This document shows positions 26,306 through 35,186 of a DNA stretch of 64,000 nucleotides, in pieces; positions within the stretch are counted from its first letter, which is position 1, and each line of letters begins with the position of its first letter. The notes under the pieces are model-generated. The model was not told the origin of the DNA and searched no databases. It saw only the letters and a list, made by a program, of their open reading frames with translations. The position numbers and the translations under genes were made by a program. This DNA comes from Aquitalea denitrificans (GTDB taxonomy: Bacteria > Pseudomonadota > Gammaproteobacteria > Burkholderiales > Chromobacteriaceae): contig NZ_CP047241.1 of assembly GCF_009856625.1 (NCBI RefSeq), forward strand, positions 62,001 through 126,000, given 5' to 3'.

Positions 26306-28102
26306 ATGCAATTGGACATTGAACGACTGATCGAAGACCTGGGTGGCCCCGGTGCGGTGGCTGAAGGCCTGAGTCAGCTGTTTCCCGATGAGCCGGTCAG
26401 CCGTGCAGCAATCTACAAATGGAGAGAACGTGGCAGCCTGCCGCTGTCACAGTTGAACAAACTGGCACAACTAGCCGCCAGCCAGGGCAAGAGATTCGAT
26501 TTCAACGATTACCTGAACGCCGCCGGGACAGCAGCACAGGGACAAGGGAGAGCATTCGACATGGGCGACCGTCTTTACATTTTTGATACCACCTTGCGTG
26601 ATGGCGAGCAGTCGCCGGGCGCTTCCATGACCAAGGAAGAAAAGATCCGTATCGCCCGTCAGCTGGAACGTCTGGGTGTGGATGTGATCGAAGCCGGTTT
26701 TGCCGCTGCCAGCCCGGGTGATGCCGAAGCCATCCGCGCCATTGCCGAGGTGATCAAGGATTCCACCGTCTGTAGCCTGGCCCGCGCCAACGAGCGCGAT
26801 GTGCGTGCCGCCGGTGAAGCCATCAAGCCTGCTGCGCGTGGTCGCATCCACACTTTCATTGCTACCAGCCCCATCCACATGGAAAAGAAGCTGCGCATGA
26901 GCCCGGATGAAGTGGTGGCTGCAGCGGTAAAGGCAGTGCAGATTGCGCGTGAATATACCGACGATGTCGAATTTTCCGCCGAAGATGCCTTGCGTTCGGA
27001 CATCGACTTCCTCGCCCGCATCTTTGGCGAAGTGATCAAGGCCGGTGCCACCACGCTGAACGTGCCGGATACCGTGGGCTACGCCGTGCCGCGTGCCACC
27101 GAGGCTTTCTTCCGCGAGCTGATCAGCAAGACGCCGGGTGGCGACAAGGTGATCTGGTCTGCCCATTGCCACAACGACCTGGGCATGGCGGTGGCCAACA
27201 GCCTGGCCGCAGTTCTGGGCGGTGCCCGTCAGGTGGAATGCACCATCAACGGCTTGGGCGAACGTGCCGGTAATGCCGCGCTGGAAGAAATCGTCATGGC
27301 CGTGCGTACCCGCAAGGATATCTTTGCCGTGGAAACCCGTGTCGATGCCACCCAGATCGTGCCGGCGTCCAAGCTGGTGTCCACCGTTACCGGCTATCCG
27401 GTGCAACCGAACAAGGCCATTGTGGGTGCCAACGCCTTTGCCCATGAATCCGGCATCCATCAGGATGGCGTGCTCAAGCATCGCGAAACCTACGAAATCA
27501 TGTCCGCCGAAAGCGTGGGCTGGAGTGCCAACCGCCTGACGCTGGGCAAATTGTCCGGCCGCAATGCCTTCAAGACCAAGCTGACCGATCTTGGCATCGT
27601 GCTGGACAGCGAAGAGGCACTGAACGCGGCTTTCGCCCGCTTCAAGGACCTGGCCGACCGCAAGCGCGAGATTTTCGACGAAGACCTGCATGCACTGGTT
27701 TCCGACGAAATGGTTTCCACCCTGCAGGAGGACTACAAGTTCGTGTCGCTGAAGATCAACACCGAAACCGGTGAAGCCCCGCAAGCTGCCATCGTGTTTG
27801 TCGAGCACGGCGTGGAAAAACGCTGCGAATCCAGCGGCTCCGGCCCGGTAGATGCCGCCTTCAAGGCGATCGAGAGCACGGTCAACAGCGCGGCCGAACT
27901 GGAACTGTACTCGGTGAACGCCATTACCAAGGGCACCGAATCGCAGGGCGAAGTTACCGTGCGTCTGGCCAAGGATGGCCGCGTGGTGAATGGCCAGGGT
28001 GCCGATACCGACGTGATTGTGGCCAGTGCCAAGGCTTACCTGTCCGCACTGAACAAGCTGAGTAACCGTCAGGAGCGTGTCAAGGCACAAGGCGACGTTT
28101 AA
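26306..28102 (+). CDS. leuA: 2-isopropylmalate synthase with an N-terminal HTH-like domain
   Basis: The first enzyme of leucine synthesis condenses acetyl-CoA with 2-oxoisovalerate. Residues 86-598 are a full-length LeuA: YIFDTTLRDGEQSPGASM, the HCHNDLGMAVANSLA metal motif, and the C-terminal leucine-binding dimer domain from about residue 475. Residues 1-85 are extra. About residues 13-60 (GAVAEGLSQLFP, VSRAAIYKWRERGSLP, LSQLNKLAQLAAS) read as a Cro/YdaS-like helix-turn-helix. GGAG seven bases before the ATG at 26306 is a strong ribosome site. An ATG at 26561 with GGGAG ten bases upstream could also give the normal-length enzyme. I recall that database curators recognise a short domain of this kind (carph-isopro) on some LeuA proteins; this should be checked. 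Confidence 0.92.
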   Translation: MQLDIERLIEDLGGPGAVAEGLSQLFPDEPVSRAAIYKWRERGSLPLSQLNKLAQLAASQGKRFDFNDYLNAAGTAAQGQGRAFDMGDRLYIFDTTLRDGEQSPGASMTKEEKIRIARQLERLGVDVIEAGFAAASPGDAEAIRAIAEVIKDSTVCSLARANERDVRAAGEAIKPAARGRIHTFIATSPIHMEKKLRMSPDEVVAAAVKAVQIAREYTDDVEFSAEDALRSDIDFLARIFGEVIKAGATTLNVPDTVGYAVPRATEAFFRELISKTPGGDKVIWSAHCHNDLGMAVANSLAAVLGGARQVECTINGLGERAGNAALEEIVMAVRTRKDIFAVETRVDATQIVPASKLVSTVTGYPVQPNKAIVGANAFAHESGIHQDGVLKHRETYEIMSAESVGWSANRLTLGKLSGRNAFKTKLTDLGIVLDSEEALNAAFARFKDLADRKREIFDEDLHALVSDEMVSTLQEDYKFVSLKINTETGEAPQAAIVFVEHGVEKRCESSGSGPVDAAFKAIESTVNSAAELELYSVNAITKGTESQGEVTVRLAKDGRVVNGQGADTDVIVASAKAYLSALNKLSNRQERVKAQGDV

Positions 28103-28416
28103 GAATTTGATTTTGTTTTCAGCCGGGCTAACTGCCACAGCCCGGGACTGGTCTGACGGATTTTCCCCATCCCGTTCCCGTCAGGCCGGACCCGCCCGGT
28201 GGCAGCCATCCGGCAACAGGTTTCAGTTCACCCTTTGATTGAAACCACAGGCTCACAAGGCCGCTTCCCATTCAGCCCCGGCTCACAAGGCCAGTGCGGC
28301 AGACAGCCGACCCAGGAGGTCGGCGTTGTCGCGCTGGCGGGCTGACACCAGTCTTACCCTCCCGGCTGTCCCGCGTTATCATCGCGCCTGCTTCATTCTT
28401 GCAAGGCGCGCACATC
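28103..28416. other. Intergenic region between leuA and bioD
   Basis: Holds a GC-rich hairpin CCGGGCT/AGCCCGG (28123-28145) without a T-run, and a 13-base direct repeat GGCTCACAAGGCC at 28250 and 28280. I see no gene, no proper terminator and no clear promoter. Confidence 0.5.
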
Positions 28417-29058
28417 ATGTCCCAGGGATTTTTCATTACCGGCACCGATACCGAAATCGGCAAAACCCATTCCGCCGTCGCGCTGATCCGCCATTGGCAG
28501 GCACAGGGCCAGCGGGTATTGGCGATGAAACCGGTGGCCTCCGGCTGCGAGATTCTGCCGGACGGCAGCTGGCTGAATGACGATGTGGCCCGGCTGGTGG
28601 CGGCAAGCGGACAGCAGGATCTGGACCTGATGAACCCCTACCGCTTTTTGCCGCCGGTATCGCCCCATATTGCCGCGCGTGAGGCCGGTGTGGAGATTTC
28701 GCTGGAGCGTATTGTCAGCCACTACCGGCAACTGGCGACGCAGGCGGATACCGTGCTGGTGGAAGCCGCCGGTGGCTGGCTGGCCCCATTGGCCGATGGC
28801 GTGTACATGGAGGACATGGCACGTGCGCTGCAACTGCCGGTGATTCTGGTGGTGGGCATGCGGCTGGGCTGCATCAACCATGCCTTGCTCACGGTGCGGG
28901 CGATCGAGGCTTCCGGCCTGACACTGGCGGGCTGGGTGGCCAACCGGGTGGTGCCGCAGCAACTGGCCTATGCCGACAATCTGGCTACCCTCAAGGCAGC
29001 CATCTCCGCACCGCTGCTGCTGGAGCTGCCTTACGACGGGGCTGCATCCCAGGGCTAG
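28417..29058 (+). CDS. bioD: Dethiobiotin synthetase
   Basis: An ATP-dependent carboxylase that closes the ureido ring in biotin synthesis. The 213 residues begin with the BioD P-loop GTDTEIGKTHSAVALI, and contain MKPVASGCE and a later VEAAGGWLAPL motif. AAGGCG lies shortly before the ATG at 28417; longer in-frame starts add unrelated sequence. No other bio genes are next to it. The gene converges with the HD-GYP gene with a gap of 21 bases and no visible terminator. Confidence 0.93.
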   Translation: MSQGFFITGTDTEIGKTHSAVALIRHWQAQGQRVLAMKPVASGCEILPDGSWLNDDVARLVAASGQQDLDLMNPYRFLPPVSPHIAAREAGVEISLERIVSHYRQLATQADTVLVEAAGGWLAPLADGVYMEDMARALQLPVILVVGMRLGCINHALLTVRAIEASGLTLAGWVANRVVPQQLAYADNLATLKAAISAPLLLELPYDGAASQG

Positions 29059-29079
29059 CTCCTGTCGGCACTGGTCTTG

Positions 29080-30357
29080 TCAGCTGGCGGTCACCGGCGT
29101 GTCGAGCAAAGTGCTGCTGAGTTCCTGAAACAGCATGCAGTCATCCGGTCCCAGCCGGTCTTGGGTCAGGCTCAGGTCCCGGCCCAGATTGCGCAGCCGC
29201 CAGTTGATTTCCTGGCTGGCGAGCATGATTTCCAGCTGCAGATCTTCCTCCTGCCCCAACTGATTGCCTGACTGCATGCCCGTGCTGAACAGCGAGCGCT
29301 GGATGCCATCAAACTGGCTCATGCAGCGGCTGAGAGTGATCTGACCGGTACTACTCAGCTTTTCTTCTTGTAAATTCAGTAGTTGGTGGGTGATGGTTCC
29401 GATGTGCTTGAGCAGGGCGTGCAGGTCTTCCATGGCCTGTGTCATGCCATTGGCGGTGGCATTGCTCTGACTTAGCTGACGGATAATGCGGTTAAGCAGG
29501 GAGACCGATGGCCGGTGGAATTCACCCGGAATGATGCGCAAGGCAATATCCAGCCTTTGATAGGGGTGGCTTTTGTGTAGCAGCAGCTGGGTGGCCAGGT
29601 CAGCTACCGCGATGATCTGACCGGCAATCCCCAGCTCTTTTTCCTTTTCCCGGCGTGGATAGCCGCTGCCATCCAGCCGTTCATGGTGCTGCAAAATGGC
29701 CAGCGCTACCGTTTCCTTGTGGGTGAACTGCCCCAGTTGCCGCATCTGGCGGTAGCCGATCAGCGGATGTGCCATGCGGTGACGCCACAGGGTGGCACTG
29801 TTGCCAGCCTCCGGGCTGACTGTTCTGGGGCTCAGATAGAGCTCGCCGATATCATGAAACAGCGCCGCCAGTGCAATTTGTTCCAGCAGGATGCTGGATT
29901 GCCCAGTGCGCAAGGCCAGTCCCAGGCTGATCAGGCAGCACAGCAGGCCGTGATCCAGCTGCTCTTGTTCTTCCAGCATGGCCAGGAGAATGGTGAGGGA
30001 GTGATTGAGCGGCAGATTCTCCAGCACGGCAAGGCAGGCATGCCGATGTGCTGTTTTTTCCAGTAGCACCTGCAGCAGCCTTTGGTTGGAAAGCAAGTGC
30101 TGGCATTTTTCTTGCAGCAGGGCATGTGCTGCAAAATCCGGCAGAGCCAGGCTAGCTTCCAGTGGCGAGCGCAGCAATTGCTGCGGCAATTCCTGTACGT
30201 GCTGGTTCTGCAATGTCTGCCCGCTGTTAAGCAGGATGCTGCCATCCGTTGCCGCCAGGCTGTGTTCTACCACAATGGACTGTCTGGCCATCAGCCCCGA
30301 CAGGGAGGCCAGAAAATGAGGATTTGCACTGTACTGCTCATGGCTTGCATTCGGCAT
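29080..30357 (-). CDS. HD-GYP domain protein, probable c-di-GMP phosphodiesterase
   Basis: A cytoplasmic protein of 425 residues with no membrane span. The HD-GYP core spans about residues 120-260: the HD pair at 168-169 in LFHDIGE, HPLIGYRQM, and the defining HHERLDGSGYP at 224-234. The family degrades cyclic di-GMP with a di- or trinuclear iron site. The usual lysine after HDxG is a glutamate here. The N-terminal and C-terminal thirds match nothing I can name; the C-terminal part looks helical. No strong ribosome site precedes the ATG at 30357. Confidence 0.82.
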   Translation of the reverse strand: MPNASHEQYSANPHFLASLSGLMARQSIVVEHSLAATDGSILLNSGQTLQNQHVQELPQQLLRSPLEASLALPDFAAHALLQEKCQHLLSNQRLLQVLLEKTAHRHACLAVLENLPLNHSLTILLAMLEEQEQLDHGLLCCLISLGLALRTGQSSILLEQIALAALFHDIGELYLSPRTVSPEAGNSATLWRHRMAHPLIGYRQMRQLGQFTHKETVALAILQHHERLDGSGYPRREKEKELGIAGQIIAVADLATQLLLHKSHPYQRLDIALRIIPGEFHRPSVSLLNRIIRQLSQSNATANGMTQAMEDLHALLKHIGTITHQLLNLQEEKLSSTGQITLSRCMSQFDGIQRSLFSTGMQSGNQLGQEEDLQLEIMLASQEINWRLRNLGRDLSLTQDRLGPDDCMLFQELSSTLLDTPVTAS

Positions 30358-30601
30358 GATGGGTGTAGGCAGTGTGGGCTGGGCAGGTTTTAGCTGAAAT
30401 GATCATGAATCATTCATCATTATTTGCCATCGTAACGCAATTACAAGAATATGCTTACGGAATTTACATCCCTGCCGCACTGCGTCATGAAAGATTCTTG
30501 TTTTTATTCACGCCTGACCTAGGATTGCAAGCAGCTGTTGATATTTGTTGTCAGTGCTTGAACAGGCCGTCGAGTATCTTGTGGCCGGAAGAGGGGGACG
30601 C

Positions 30602-31735
30602 ATGTCCTGCCCGCGCTTGTGCGGCAGTAGCGCCGCGTGGTTGATCCTGAACAGCACGGCGGTGCACGGGCAGAGTGCGGCCTTGAATCTGCAAGCCCCC
30701 GCCACTTCCCTGGCCAGGATGGAGTACGACCTGCACACCATGCTACTGCTGGTGACCGGGGCAATCTTCCTGCTGGTGTTGGCCGTGATGCTGTATGCCA
30801 TCGTGCGGCACCGCAAGTCGGTCGGCCATGAGGCCAAACCCTTCCATGAAAACACCACGGTAGAAATCATCTGGACCGTGCTGCCCCTGCTGATCCTGCT
30901 GGCCATCGCCTGGCCGGCCACCCGCGCCGTGTTGAACCAGAAAAGCACGCATGGCGAGGACATGACCATCCGCATCACCGGCTATCAGTGGAAGTGGCGT
31001 TACGACTATCTGGACGATAATTTCGGCTTTGTCAGCCATCTGGCCACCCCACGTGCTGCCATGGCCGCCACCGCAGTACGTCCGGAACATTACCTGCTGG
31101 AAGTCGATGAGCCGCTGGTGCTGCCAACCGGGCGCAAGGTGCGCCTGCTGCTGACGGCCAACGATGTCATCCACTCCTGGTGGGTGCCGCAACTGGGTAT
31201 CAAGCAGGATGCCATTCCCGGCTTCCTGCGTGATGCCTGGTTCATGGTAGACAAGCCCGGCATTTACCGTGGCCAATGCTCGGAGCTGTGCGGCAAGGAT
31301 CACGGCTTCATGCCCATCGTGGTGGATGCGCGCAGCCCGGAGGACTATGCCCGCTGGCGTACGGCGCGGCTGCAACAGCTGGCGGCCAGTGCTGACGATC
31401 CGTCCAAGGTATGGTCGCTGGCGGCCCTGCGCGAACGCGGCGAGAAGGTGTACGGCCAGAACTGTCTGCCTTGTCATCAGGCCAGCGGCAAGGGCATCCC
31501 CGGTAACTTTCCGGCGCTGGATGGCTCACCGATAGTCAATGGTGACAAGGCGGCGCATATCCGCATCGTGTTTCATGGCAGTCAGCGCAATCCGGCCATG
31601 CAGGCCTGGGGCAAGCAGTTGTCCGATACCGAAATTGCTGCCGTCATCACCTATGAGCGCAATGCCTGGGGTAACAATACCGGCCAGCTGGTACAGCCGG
31701 CTGAAATTCGCGCCGTGCGTGGCGGTAGCGGTTGA
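30602..31735 (+). CDS. ctaC: Cytochrome c oxidase subunit II with fused cytochrome c (caa3 type)
   Basis: A 377-residue exported membrane subunit with a signal peptide, two membrane spans (about residues 45-105), then the CuA domain with ligands in GQCSELCGKDHGFMPI. After residue ~280 a cytochrome c domain follows with heme motif CLPCH, which marks the caa3 class. CuA takes electrons from cytochrome c and passes them to subunit I. GAGGGGG precedes the ATG at 30602. It is the first gene of the oxidase cluster and is preceded by about 240 bases of noncoding sequence. Confidence 0.95.
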   Translation: MSCPRLCGSSAAWLILNSTAVHGQSAALNLQAPATSLARMEYDLHTMLLLVTGAIFLLVLAVMLYAIVRHRKSVGHEAKPFHENTTVEIIWTVLPLLILLAIAWPATRAVLNQKSTHGEDMTIRITGYQWKWRYDYLDDNFGFVSHLATPRAAMAATAVRPEHYLLEVDEPLVLPTGRKVRLLLTANDVIHSWWVPQLGIKQDAIPGFLRDAWFMVDKPGIYRGQCSELCGKDHGFMPIVVDARSPEDYARWRTARLQQLAASADDPSKVWSLAALRERGEKVYGQNCLPCHQASGKGIPGNFPALDGSPIVNGDKAAHIRIVFHGSQRNPAMQAWGKQLSDTEIAAVITYERNAWGNNTGQLVQPAEIRAVRGGSG

Positions 31736-31745
31736 GGAGATGGTC

Positions 31746-33374
31746 ATGGACATGGCAAGCGGTGCAGCAGACAAGCTGCCCACGGCGCACAAGCCGCATG
31801 GGCTGGGGCGCTGGTTGTTCGCCACCAATCACAAGGACATCGGTTCGCTGTATCTGTGGTTTGCCTTCAGCATGTTTCTGGTAGGGGGCGTGCTGGCACT
31901 GTGCATCCGCGCCGAACTGTTCAGTCCCGGTTTGCAGTTCTTCCAGCCGGAACTATTCAACCAGCTGACTACCCTGCACGGGCTGATCATGGTGTTCGGT
32001 GCCATCATGCCGGCCTTCACCGGGCTGGCCAACTGGATGCTGCCGCTGATGATAGGCGCGCCGGACATGGCGTTTGCCCGCATGAACAACTGGAGCTTCT
32101 GGCTATTGCCACCGGCCATGTCCCTGCTGCTGCTGTCCTTCATCGTTCCCGGCGGTGCGGCGGCTGCGGGCTGGACGCTGTACGCGCCGCTGTCGGTACA
32201 GCTGGGCATGGGCATGGATCTCACCATCTTTGCCATCCACATTCTGGGGGTCAGCTCCATCATGGGAGCCATCAACATCGTGGTCACCATCATCAATCTG
32301 CGTGCGCCGGGCATGCGCATGATGAATATGCCGATGTTTGCCTGGGCCAGCCTGATTACCGCCTACCTCATTATCGCGGTGATGCCGGTGCTGGCCGGTG
32401 CCGTCACCATGGTGCTGACCGACCGTCACTTCGGCACCCACTTTTTCAATGCGGCCGGTGGGGGTGATCCCATCCTGTACCAGCATGTGTTCTGGTTTTT
32501 CGGTCATCCGGAGGTCTACATCATGGCCTTGCCGGCCTTTGGCATTGTCAGCCAGGTGATTCCCACCTTCGCGCGCAAGCCCTTGTTCGGCTACAGCTCC
32601 ATGGTGTATGCCACCAGCTCCATCGGCGTGCTGTCCTTCATGGTGTGGGCGCACCACATGTTTGTCACCGGCATGCCGGCCACCGCCCAGCTGTTCTTCA
32701 TGTACGCCACCATGCTGATTGCCGTGCCAACCGGGGTGAAGGTGTTCAACTGGATTGCCACCATGTGGCAAGGCAGCATGAGTTTTGAAACCCCGATGTT
32801 GTTTGCCATCGGTTTCATCCTGTTATTCACCATCGGCGGCCTGTCCGGTGTGACGTTGAGCGTGGCGGCGGTGGATGTGCAATTGCATGGCAGCTATTAC
32901 GTGGTGGCGCATTTTCACTATGTGCTGGTGGCCGGTGCCTTGTTCAGCCTGTTTTCCGCTGTCTACTACTGGTTTCCCAAGATGACCGGCCGCATGTATG
33001 TGGAGCGGCTGGGCCAGCTGCATTTCTGGTGGTCCTTGCTGTGGTTCAACGTCACCTTCTTTCCCATGCATTTTCTGGGTTTGGCCGGCATGCCGCGCCG
33101 CATCCCGGATTACGCGCTGCAATTTACCGATTTCAACCGTATAGCCAGTATTGGCGCCTTCATGTTTGGCCTGGGGCAGCTGATTTTCCTGATCAATATC
33201 CTGTATTCGCTGCGCCACGGCAAAACCGCGCCGCAGCAGCCATGGGAAGGGGCCAATACCCTGGAGTGGCGTTTGCCCACGCCCGCGCCCTATCACAGCT
33301 TCAGTCAGCCGCCGCAACTGGAAACGGCTGAAAACGGGGTGGTGCTGAGCATGCGGGATGGCGGGCAGGTTTAG
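31746..33374 (+). CDS. ctaD: Cytochrome c oxidase subunit I
   Basis: The catalytic heme-copper subunit of 542 residues with 12 membrane spans. Visible ligands are the heme a histidine in TTLHGLIMVFG, the CuB His-Tyr pair in FFGHPEVYIMALP, the double histidine in WAHHMFVTG, and the heme histidines in VVAHFHYVL. GAGGAG six bases before the ATG at 31746 fixes the start. It reduces oxygen to water and pumps protons in the inner membrane. Confidence 0.97.
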   Translation: MDMASGAADKLPTAHKPHGLGRWLFATNHKDIGSLYLWFAFSMFLVGGVLALCIRAELFSPGLQFFQPELFNQLTTLHGLIMVFGAIMPAFTGLANWMLPLMIGAPDMAFARMNNWSFWLLPPAMSLLLLSFIVPGGAAAAGWTLYAPLSVQLGMGMDLTIFAIHILGVSSIMGAINIVVTIINLRAPGMRMMNMPMFAWASLITAYLIIAVMPVLAGAVTMVLTDRHFGTHFFNAAGGGDPILYQHVFWFFGHPEVYIMALPAFGIVSQVIPTFARKPLFGYSSMVYATSSIGVLSFMVWAHHMFVTGMPATAQLFFMYATMLIAVPTGVKVFNWIATMWQGSMSFETPMLFAIGFILLFTIGGLSGVTLSVAAVDVQLHGSYYVVAHFHYVLVAGALFSLFSAVYYWFPKMTGRMYVERLGQLHFWWSLLWFNVTFFPMHFLGLAGMPRRIPDYALQFTDFNRIASIGAFMFGLGQLIFLINILYSLRHGKTAPQQPWEGANTLEWRLPTPAPYHSFSQPPQLETAENGVVLSMRDGGQV

Positions 33375-33386
33375 CGGGAGCGGGAA

Positions 33387-33929
33387 ATGGATAGCCGGCG
33401 GATGGCCAATGCAGTATTGCTGCGCCGCTTGCTGCTGGCGGCAGTGCTGATGTTCGGCTTTGCCTGGCTGCTGGTGCCGCTGTACCGGGTGCTGTGCGAG
33501 GTGACTGGCCTGAACCGGGTGGTGGCTGCCGATGCCTTGTCGGGCGAGGCCGAAGTACAGCCAGCGGCGCGACCGGTGGAGCTGCAACTGGACGCCATGG
33601 TGCAGCCCGGCCTGCCCTGGCAGGTGCGGCCGCAGCAATCCCGGCTAAAGGTGGAAACCGGCCAGTTCATCCAGCTGCAGTATGAAATGCGCAATAACAG
33701 TCAGCAAAAAGTAGTTGGCCAGGCGATTCCGCGTTATCTGCCGGCTGAGGCCGCCGCCTATGTCAAGAAGCTGGAATGCTTCTGTTTTCGCCAGCAGCTG
33801 TTTCAGCCAGGAGAGACGCGGCGTTTTCCGGTGGTGTTGTTGATCGACCGGCAGCTGCCCGCCGGGATTGATCGCATCACGCTGGCATATAGCGTGTTTG
33901 ACGTGCCGGGGCAGGGGAGCGGGCCGTGA
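33387..33929 (+). CDS. ctaG: Cytochrome c oxidase assembly protein CtaG/Cox11
   Basis: A 180-residue copper chaperone that inserts CuB into subunit I. It has one N-terminal membrane span (LLLAAVLMFGFAWLLVPLY) and a periplasmic domain with the copper-binding CFCF motif in LECFCFRQQLFQPGE. It lies 12 bases after ctaD and its stop overlaps the next small gene. Confidence 0.94.
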   Translation: MDSRRMANAVLLRRLLLAAVLMFGFAWLLVPLYRVLCEVTGLNRVVAADALSGEAEVQPAARPVELQLDAMVQPGLPWQVRPQQSRLKVETGQFIQLQYEMRNNSQQKVVGQAIPRYLPAEAAAYVKKLECFCFRQQLFQPGETRRFPVVLLIDRQLPAGIDRITLAYSVFDVPGQGSGP

Positions 33930-34102
33930 ATGGCTGGCGTGGTGTACTGGCCGTGCTGTCGGCTTTTGCCGGCATTCGCAAACGGCAGTCGGTGCAGGGA
34001 GACAGTCAGTTGCGGCCATGGCAACTGGTCATCACCGCGTTGTTGCTCGTACTGATGCTGATTGGCTTGCTGCTGGCGCTGGCCAACTGGATCGGTGCTT
34101 GA
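33926..34102 (+). CDS. DUF2970 small membrane protein
   Basis: A 58-residue protein starting GTG and overlapping the ctaG stop (GTGA). An N-terminal segment VLSAFAGIRKR is followed by one membrane span (LVITALLLVLMLIGLLLALA). This pattern and its place between ctaG and ctaE match the DUF2970 family of betaproteobacteria. GGGGAG seven bases upstream supports translation. It is probably an oxidase accessory protein, but no function is established that I know of. Confidence 0.8.
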   Translation: MNGWRGVLAVLSAFAGIRKRQSVQGDSQLRPWQLVITALLLVLMLIGLLLALANWIGA

Positions 34103-34114
34103 GGAGAGTGCGCA

Positions 34115-34978
34115 ATGGACATTCGGGAACACCATGCAGCCGGGCAATATTTTGTGCCAGCCCCTTCGCGCTGGCCGGCGCTGGGTGCCGCCGCGCTGTT
34201 TTGCCTGGGCCTTGGGGCCGCACTGGCCGTTAACGGCGTGGGGTGGAGTGGCTGGCTGCTGCTGGCCGGCGGCCTGGCCTTGCTGCGCATGTTGTTTGGC
34301 TGGTTTGGCGATGTGATTGGCGAAAACCAGCAGGGCCGCTATCAAGGCCAGGAGAGCATGTCTTTTCGCTGGGGCATGGGCTGGTTCATCTTCTCCGAAG
34401 TCATGCTGTTTGGCGCATTTTTTGGTGTGCTGTTCTGGCTGCGCCTGGTGGCGCTGCCTACGCTGGGCAGCCTGGATTACAAGTGGCTATATCCTGATTT
34501 CTCCCCCAGTTGGCCCTTGCTGACGGCACCGCAGGCGATGGTGAGCTATCAGGCAATGGAAGCCTGGGGCTTGCCGGCACTCAATACGCTGATTCTGTTG
34601 TCTTCCGGCGCTACGCTGACCTGGGCGCACTGGGGGCTGCTGCAGGGGCGGCGGCGGCAACTGCAACGCGGTTTGCTGTTCACCTTTAGCCTGGGCGGCC
34701 TGTTTCTGGTCTTGCAGGCCATCGAATACCACCACGCCTGGACTACGCAGCATTTGACGCTGTCTGCCGGTGCCTATGGCATGACCTTCTACATGCTGAC
34801 CGGCCTGCATGGCCTGCATGTACTGCTGGGTAGCATCATCCTGCTGGTGGTGTGGTTACGGGTGCTGCGCGGGCATTTCGACCACCAGCACCATTTCGCC
34901 TTCGAGGCGGCGGCCTGGTACTGGCATTTTGTGGATGTGGTGTGGCTGCTGCTGTTTGTGCTGGTGTACTGGCTATGA
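34115..34978 (+). CDS. ctaE: Cytochrome c oxidase subunit III
   Basis: A 287-residue membrane protein with seven spans. The N-terminal REHHAAGQYFVPAPSRWP and the spans containing MGWFIFSEVMLFGAFF and TGLHGLHVLLGSI are typical of subunit III, as is the final WYWHFVDVVWLLLFVLVY. It supports subunit I stability and oxygen or proton delivery. GAGGAG precedes the ATG by seven bases. Confidence 0.95.
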   Translation: MDIREHHAAGQYFVPAPSRWPALGAAALFCLGLGAALAVNGVGWSGWLLLAGGLALLRMLFGWFGDVIGENQQGRYQGQESMSFRWGMGWFIFSEVMLFGAFFGVLFWLRLVALPTLGSLDYKWLYPDFSPSWPLLTAPQAMVSYQAMEAWGLPALNTLILLSSGATLTWAHWGLLQGRRRQLQRGLLFTFSLGGLFLVLQAIEYHHAWTTQHLTLSAGAYGMTFYMLTGLHGLHVLLGSIILLVVWLRVLRGHFDHQHHFAFEAAAWYWHFVDVVWLLLFVLVYWL

Positions 34979-34985
34979 ATCCTGC

Positions 34986-35186
34986 TCAGCCCGGCTGGTG
35001 TGGCCGCCACCAGCCAAACAACACACCCAGCAGCAACAACATGAACAGGCCGATGGACAAGCCGACACGCAAGGTCAGCGAGCGGATCAGCCGTTGTGAT
35101 CCCGAATCCGCCTTGAGCAGGCCGGAAAGCCCCCAGAACAGTACCAGCACGATACAGGCCAGCAAGAACACAATGATGATTTTCAT
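34986..35186 (-). CDS. DUF2909 twin-span small membrane protein
   Basis: A 66-residue protein on the opposite strand inside the oxidase cluster. It has two membrane spans (IIIVFLLACIVLVLFWGL and LSIGLFMLLLLGVLFGWW) joined by a basic loop, which matches DUF2909. GGGGGATT upstream on its strand supports the ATG at 35186. It ends seven bases from the ctaE stop. An antisense gene at this site is a recurrent arrangement in betaproteobacteria. Its function is unknown. Confidence 0.8.
   Translation of the reverse strand: MKIIIVFLLACIVLVLFWGLSGLLKADSGSQRLIRSLTLRVGLSIGLFMLLLLGVLFGWWRPHQPG

Noticed and set aside
28250..28292. A direct repeat GGCTCACAAGGCC, two copies 30 bases apart, considered as a mobile-element or attachment site.
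   Set aside because: No integrase, inverted ends or further copies nearby; too short to support a call.
30400..30425. An AT-rich near-palindrome with repeated ATGAT/ATCAT before ctaC, considered as an FNR/ANR box.
   Set aside because: It does not fit TTGAT-N4-ATCAA, so no regulator could be named.
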